The translations under genes were made by a program, and so were the position numbers. From positions 1 to 22,010 of IMG/VR virus record IMGVR_UViG_3300012954_000102: a DNA stretch of 22,010 nucleotides; one strand, given 5' to 3'. Source of the stretch: a virus. The notes below the pieces were generated by a model. It was given only the letters and a program-made list of their open reading frames with translations. It made no database searches and was not told the DNA's origin. This document shows positions 20,398 through 22,010 of this stretch, piece after piece; the stretch's first letter is position 1, and each line of letters starts with the position of its first letter.

Positions 20398-22010
20398 CTA
20401 GAACGCCATCATTCCAGTTATTTGATTAACTGGTGCAAATGCTCCCGTTAGTTTATAGGTATTACCTTTATATACAAAAACTAAACCTTCGCTAGGTATA
20501 ATAGTTTTGAATCCGCCTATTGCATCTATTTTAGCAAGTTGCGCTTTCATTCTATTTAACTTTTTTAAGTCTCCACCTTTTCTGACGTCTGTAATTGCTT
20601 TAGCTACTTGACGCCTGATACTCTGAACTGCTCGATCAGGGCTCGCTGCTAGAAAGCCTTCTACATTTTTTAGTACTTCTGCGCCTAGTTCGAAGAATAA
20701 AGTTTCAAAAGGAAACATATTTTTCTTTACTTGATCAGCATGATTTATCTTATCGAATTTTTTTGCTTGTTCTAACATTTTTTCGTCAGGAAAATTTTTC
20801 TTATCAATTCTAAACGATTTATCGAAAAAAGCCCATCGTTTTACTAATCCTACTAACACTGTATTATCTATATTGCTAAACTTTTTACTAATAAAATCTT
20901 CCCACCATGCTTGATGATATTCACCAAACGTATTACTATCTTTCATTTTATATTTTGACATTAAACTAGATAATTTACTTATAAAATAAGGTTTTTTACT
21001 AGCAAAATCTTGATGCGGGTTTACTGTTAAGACTTTAGGACCTATTATACTAAATCCTTTCTGCATGTTCTGATTTATCTGTGCTATCATTCCAGCTAAA
21101 ATTCTTGCACCGTCAGTAACAGAGCCGATTGCTTTACCATCTTTATATTGCAGTACGTTATGAAACTGAAGATACGGAGCATCATAAACTATAACGTTAG
21201 CAGATGCTGGATACATAATTTCCATATTTACCCAGTTATTACCGTCGTTGAATATTTTTTTCTTTTGCTTATCACTTAAACCTTTTATTGCTTTAGCTAA
21301 ATCTCGCATTGCATAGTTAAATGCTTTTTCGATATTTCCTCTATTAGCAAATTTTAACTTTACACCTTTAGCATCCATTCCACCTCGCTTTACATCACCC
21401 GTATTTCTCGCTGCTAAAAGTTTTTTGTTCCATGTTATAAATAAATTTTGACCATCAGTCTTTTCGGTAGCTGAAGTTTCTAGATCCAACCTACCTTGAA
21501 GCGCATTATTTATAATTTGTTTGAAGTCTCCGAATGTAAGTCCTTTATCATCGAACGGGTGAGACATATGACCATATGCGCCACCTTCTATAAGAAGTTT
21601 TACCGACTCGTTAATAGATAAATCTTTAATATTTTTAGCTGCTTTTTTAATAGTTGTATCCGGCTTGTTAGCTTTGTAAACATCTTTTGCAGCTTTAGCT
21701 CTTTTTCTATCTACAACATTAGGTTCTAATCTACTACTCTTTATAGATTGATCAGCTCCTAACCAGTCTAATATTTCCATTCCTACTGTTGTTGCAATAT
21801 AGTTAACATGCTTTTTATATGCGTTATATGCCCTAGTTGATTTTAGATCAGATTGGTTATTCGGCGACCTTAGACCTTGATCTCCTGCTGGGAAGTAAGA
21901 TACACTTGCGATAGGACCTCTAGGGTAAGCAGTATCTCCAATATGATTTTCAGGAGTTGGTATCGCATCTCTAGAGGTTACTTCGTATCCAGTACCTAAA
22001 TCGATAAGAT
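20398..22010 (-). CDS. Ligase/nucleotidyltransferase-like protein (N-terminus beyond window)
   Basis: The frame stays open from the stop at 20398 to the high end of the window. The first Met in view (21780) is therefore probably internal: 76 sensible codons precede it, including AYPRGPIASVSYFPAGDQG. Counting from that Met, the covalent nucleotidyltransferase motifs appear in order: EKTDG with the candidate nucleophile Lys107 (motif I), AARNTGD with Arg125, NMEIMYP with Glu187 (III), VIVYDAPYLQFHNVL (IIIa), SEGLVFVYKG with Glu431 (IV) and TYKLTG with Lys443 (V). DNA ligases, RNA ligases and capping enzymes share this set. About 240 residues separate IIIa from IV, far more than usual, so a helical insertion splits the fold. 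At least 536 residues are present. The substrate is unknown, and a degenerate structural role remains possible. It precedes small genes and the terminase-portal block. Confidence 0.78.
   Translation of the reverse strand, partial: LIDLGTGYEVTSRDAIPTPENHIGDTAYPRGPIASVSYFPAGDQGLRSPNNQSDLKSTRAYNAYKKHVNYIATTVGMEILDWLGADQSIKSSRLEPNVVDRKRAKAAKDVYKANKPDTTIKKAAKNIKDLSINESVKLLIEGGAYGHMSHPFDDKGLTFGDFKQIINNALQGRLDLETSATEKTDGQNLFITWNKKLLAARNTGDVKRGGMDAKGVKLKFANRGNIEKAFNYAMRDLAKAIKGLSDKQKKKIFNDGNNWVNMEIMYPASANVIVYDAPYLQFHNVLQYKDGKAIGSVTDGARILAGMIAQINQNMQKGFSIIGPKVLTVNPHQDFASKKPYFISKLSSLMSKYKMKDSNTFGEYHQAWWEDFISKKFSNIDNTVLVGLVKRWAFFDKSFRIDKKNFPDEKMLEQAKKFDKINHADQVKKNMFPFETLFFELGAEVLKNVEGFLAASPDRAVQSIRRQVAKAITDVRKGGDLKKLNRMKAQLAKIDAIGGFKTIIPSEGLVFVYKGNTYKLTGAFAPVNQITGMMAF

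Noticed and set aside
21507-21514. TATAAATA on the minus strand inside the ligase-like gene
   Set aside because: It lies in mid-coding sequence with no gene start downstream. Such octamers are expected by chance in AT-rich DNA.
21780-21782. ATG at 21780 as the true start of the ligase-like protein
   Set aside because: The frame is open for 76 more codons to the window edge with protein-like composition, and no ribosome site precedes this ATG (the bases upstream are coding-like CAACAACAGTAGGA, with only a poor AGGA). The start is most likely outside the window.

Overview
The window is a low-GC stretch of a tailed-phage genome carrying the head and neck morphogenesis module of a T4-type myovirus. 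Every supported gene is on the minus strand, so transcription runs from high to low coordinates. The core set is recognisable from motifs: large terminase (gp17-like), portal (gp20-like), prohead protease (gp21-like), scaffold (gp22-like), major capsid protein (gp23-like), two neck-protein candidates (gp13-like, gp14-like), a tail-completion candidate (gp15-like) and a very large fibre/adhesin that runs off the low end. PhoH and ribosomal protein bS21 are auxiliary genes of a kind often seen in marine phages. The host is not proven. One gene has an N-terminus ending in ISYSQT, a signal-peptide style common in Flavobacteriia/Bacteroidota, so such a host is a reasonable guess.

Layout in transcription order. 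(1) 22010-20398: a protein open through the high end, with the motif set of the covalent nucleotidyltransferase (ligase/capping) superfamily. (2) 20362-17624: small proteins, namely a basic 71-aa protein, a zinc-ribbon protein, two small membrane proteins, a helical protein, a Thr/Ala-rich possible virion protein and a signal-peptide/coiled-coil/TM protein. An intrinsic terminator lies at 18031-18057. (3) 17568-11202: terminase, portal, two unassigned proteins where T4 has gp67/gp68, protease, a helical protein and bS21, then a terminator at 11149-11177. (4) 11012-8064: acidic scaffold and major capsid protein, then a strong terminator at 8011-8042. (5) 7959-4673: PhoH, then the neck and tail-completion candidates. 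(6) 4632-1: the fibre/adhesin, with about 54 imperfect 17-18-residue YadA-head-like repeats.

How the parts fit: portal, scaffold, protease and capsid protein build and mature the prohead. Terminase packages DNA through the portal. The gp13/14/15-like proteins close the head and join the tail, and the repeat-rich fibre probably contacts the host. The order differs from T4: neck genes follow the capsid gene, and the sheath and tube genes (gp18/gp19) are not between terminase and portal.

Three things stand out. First, an AT-rich intergenic motif recurs upstream of five gene starts and may be the phage's own promoter. Second, a phage bS21 is encoded beside genes that mostly carry good Shine-Dalgarno sequences, although the possible host group is known for hiding its anti-Shine-Dalgarno. 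Third, a divergent ligase-like protein sits in the virion-gene cluster. No tRNA, CRISPR array, insertion sequence or integrase was seen. No gene-free stretch exceeds about 200 bases.
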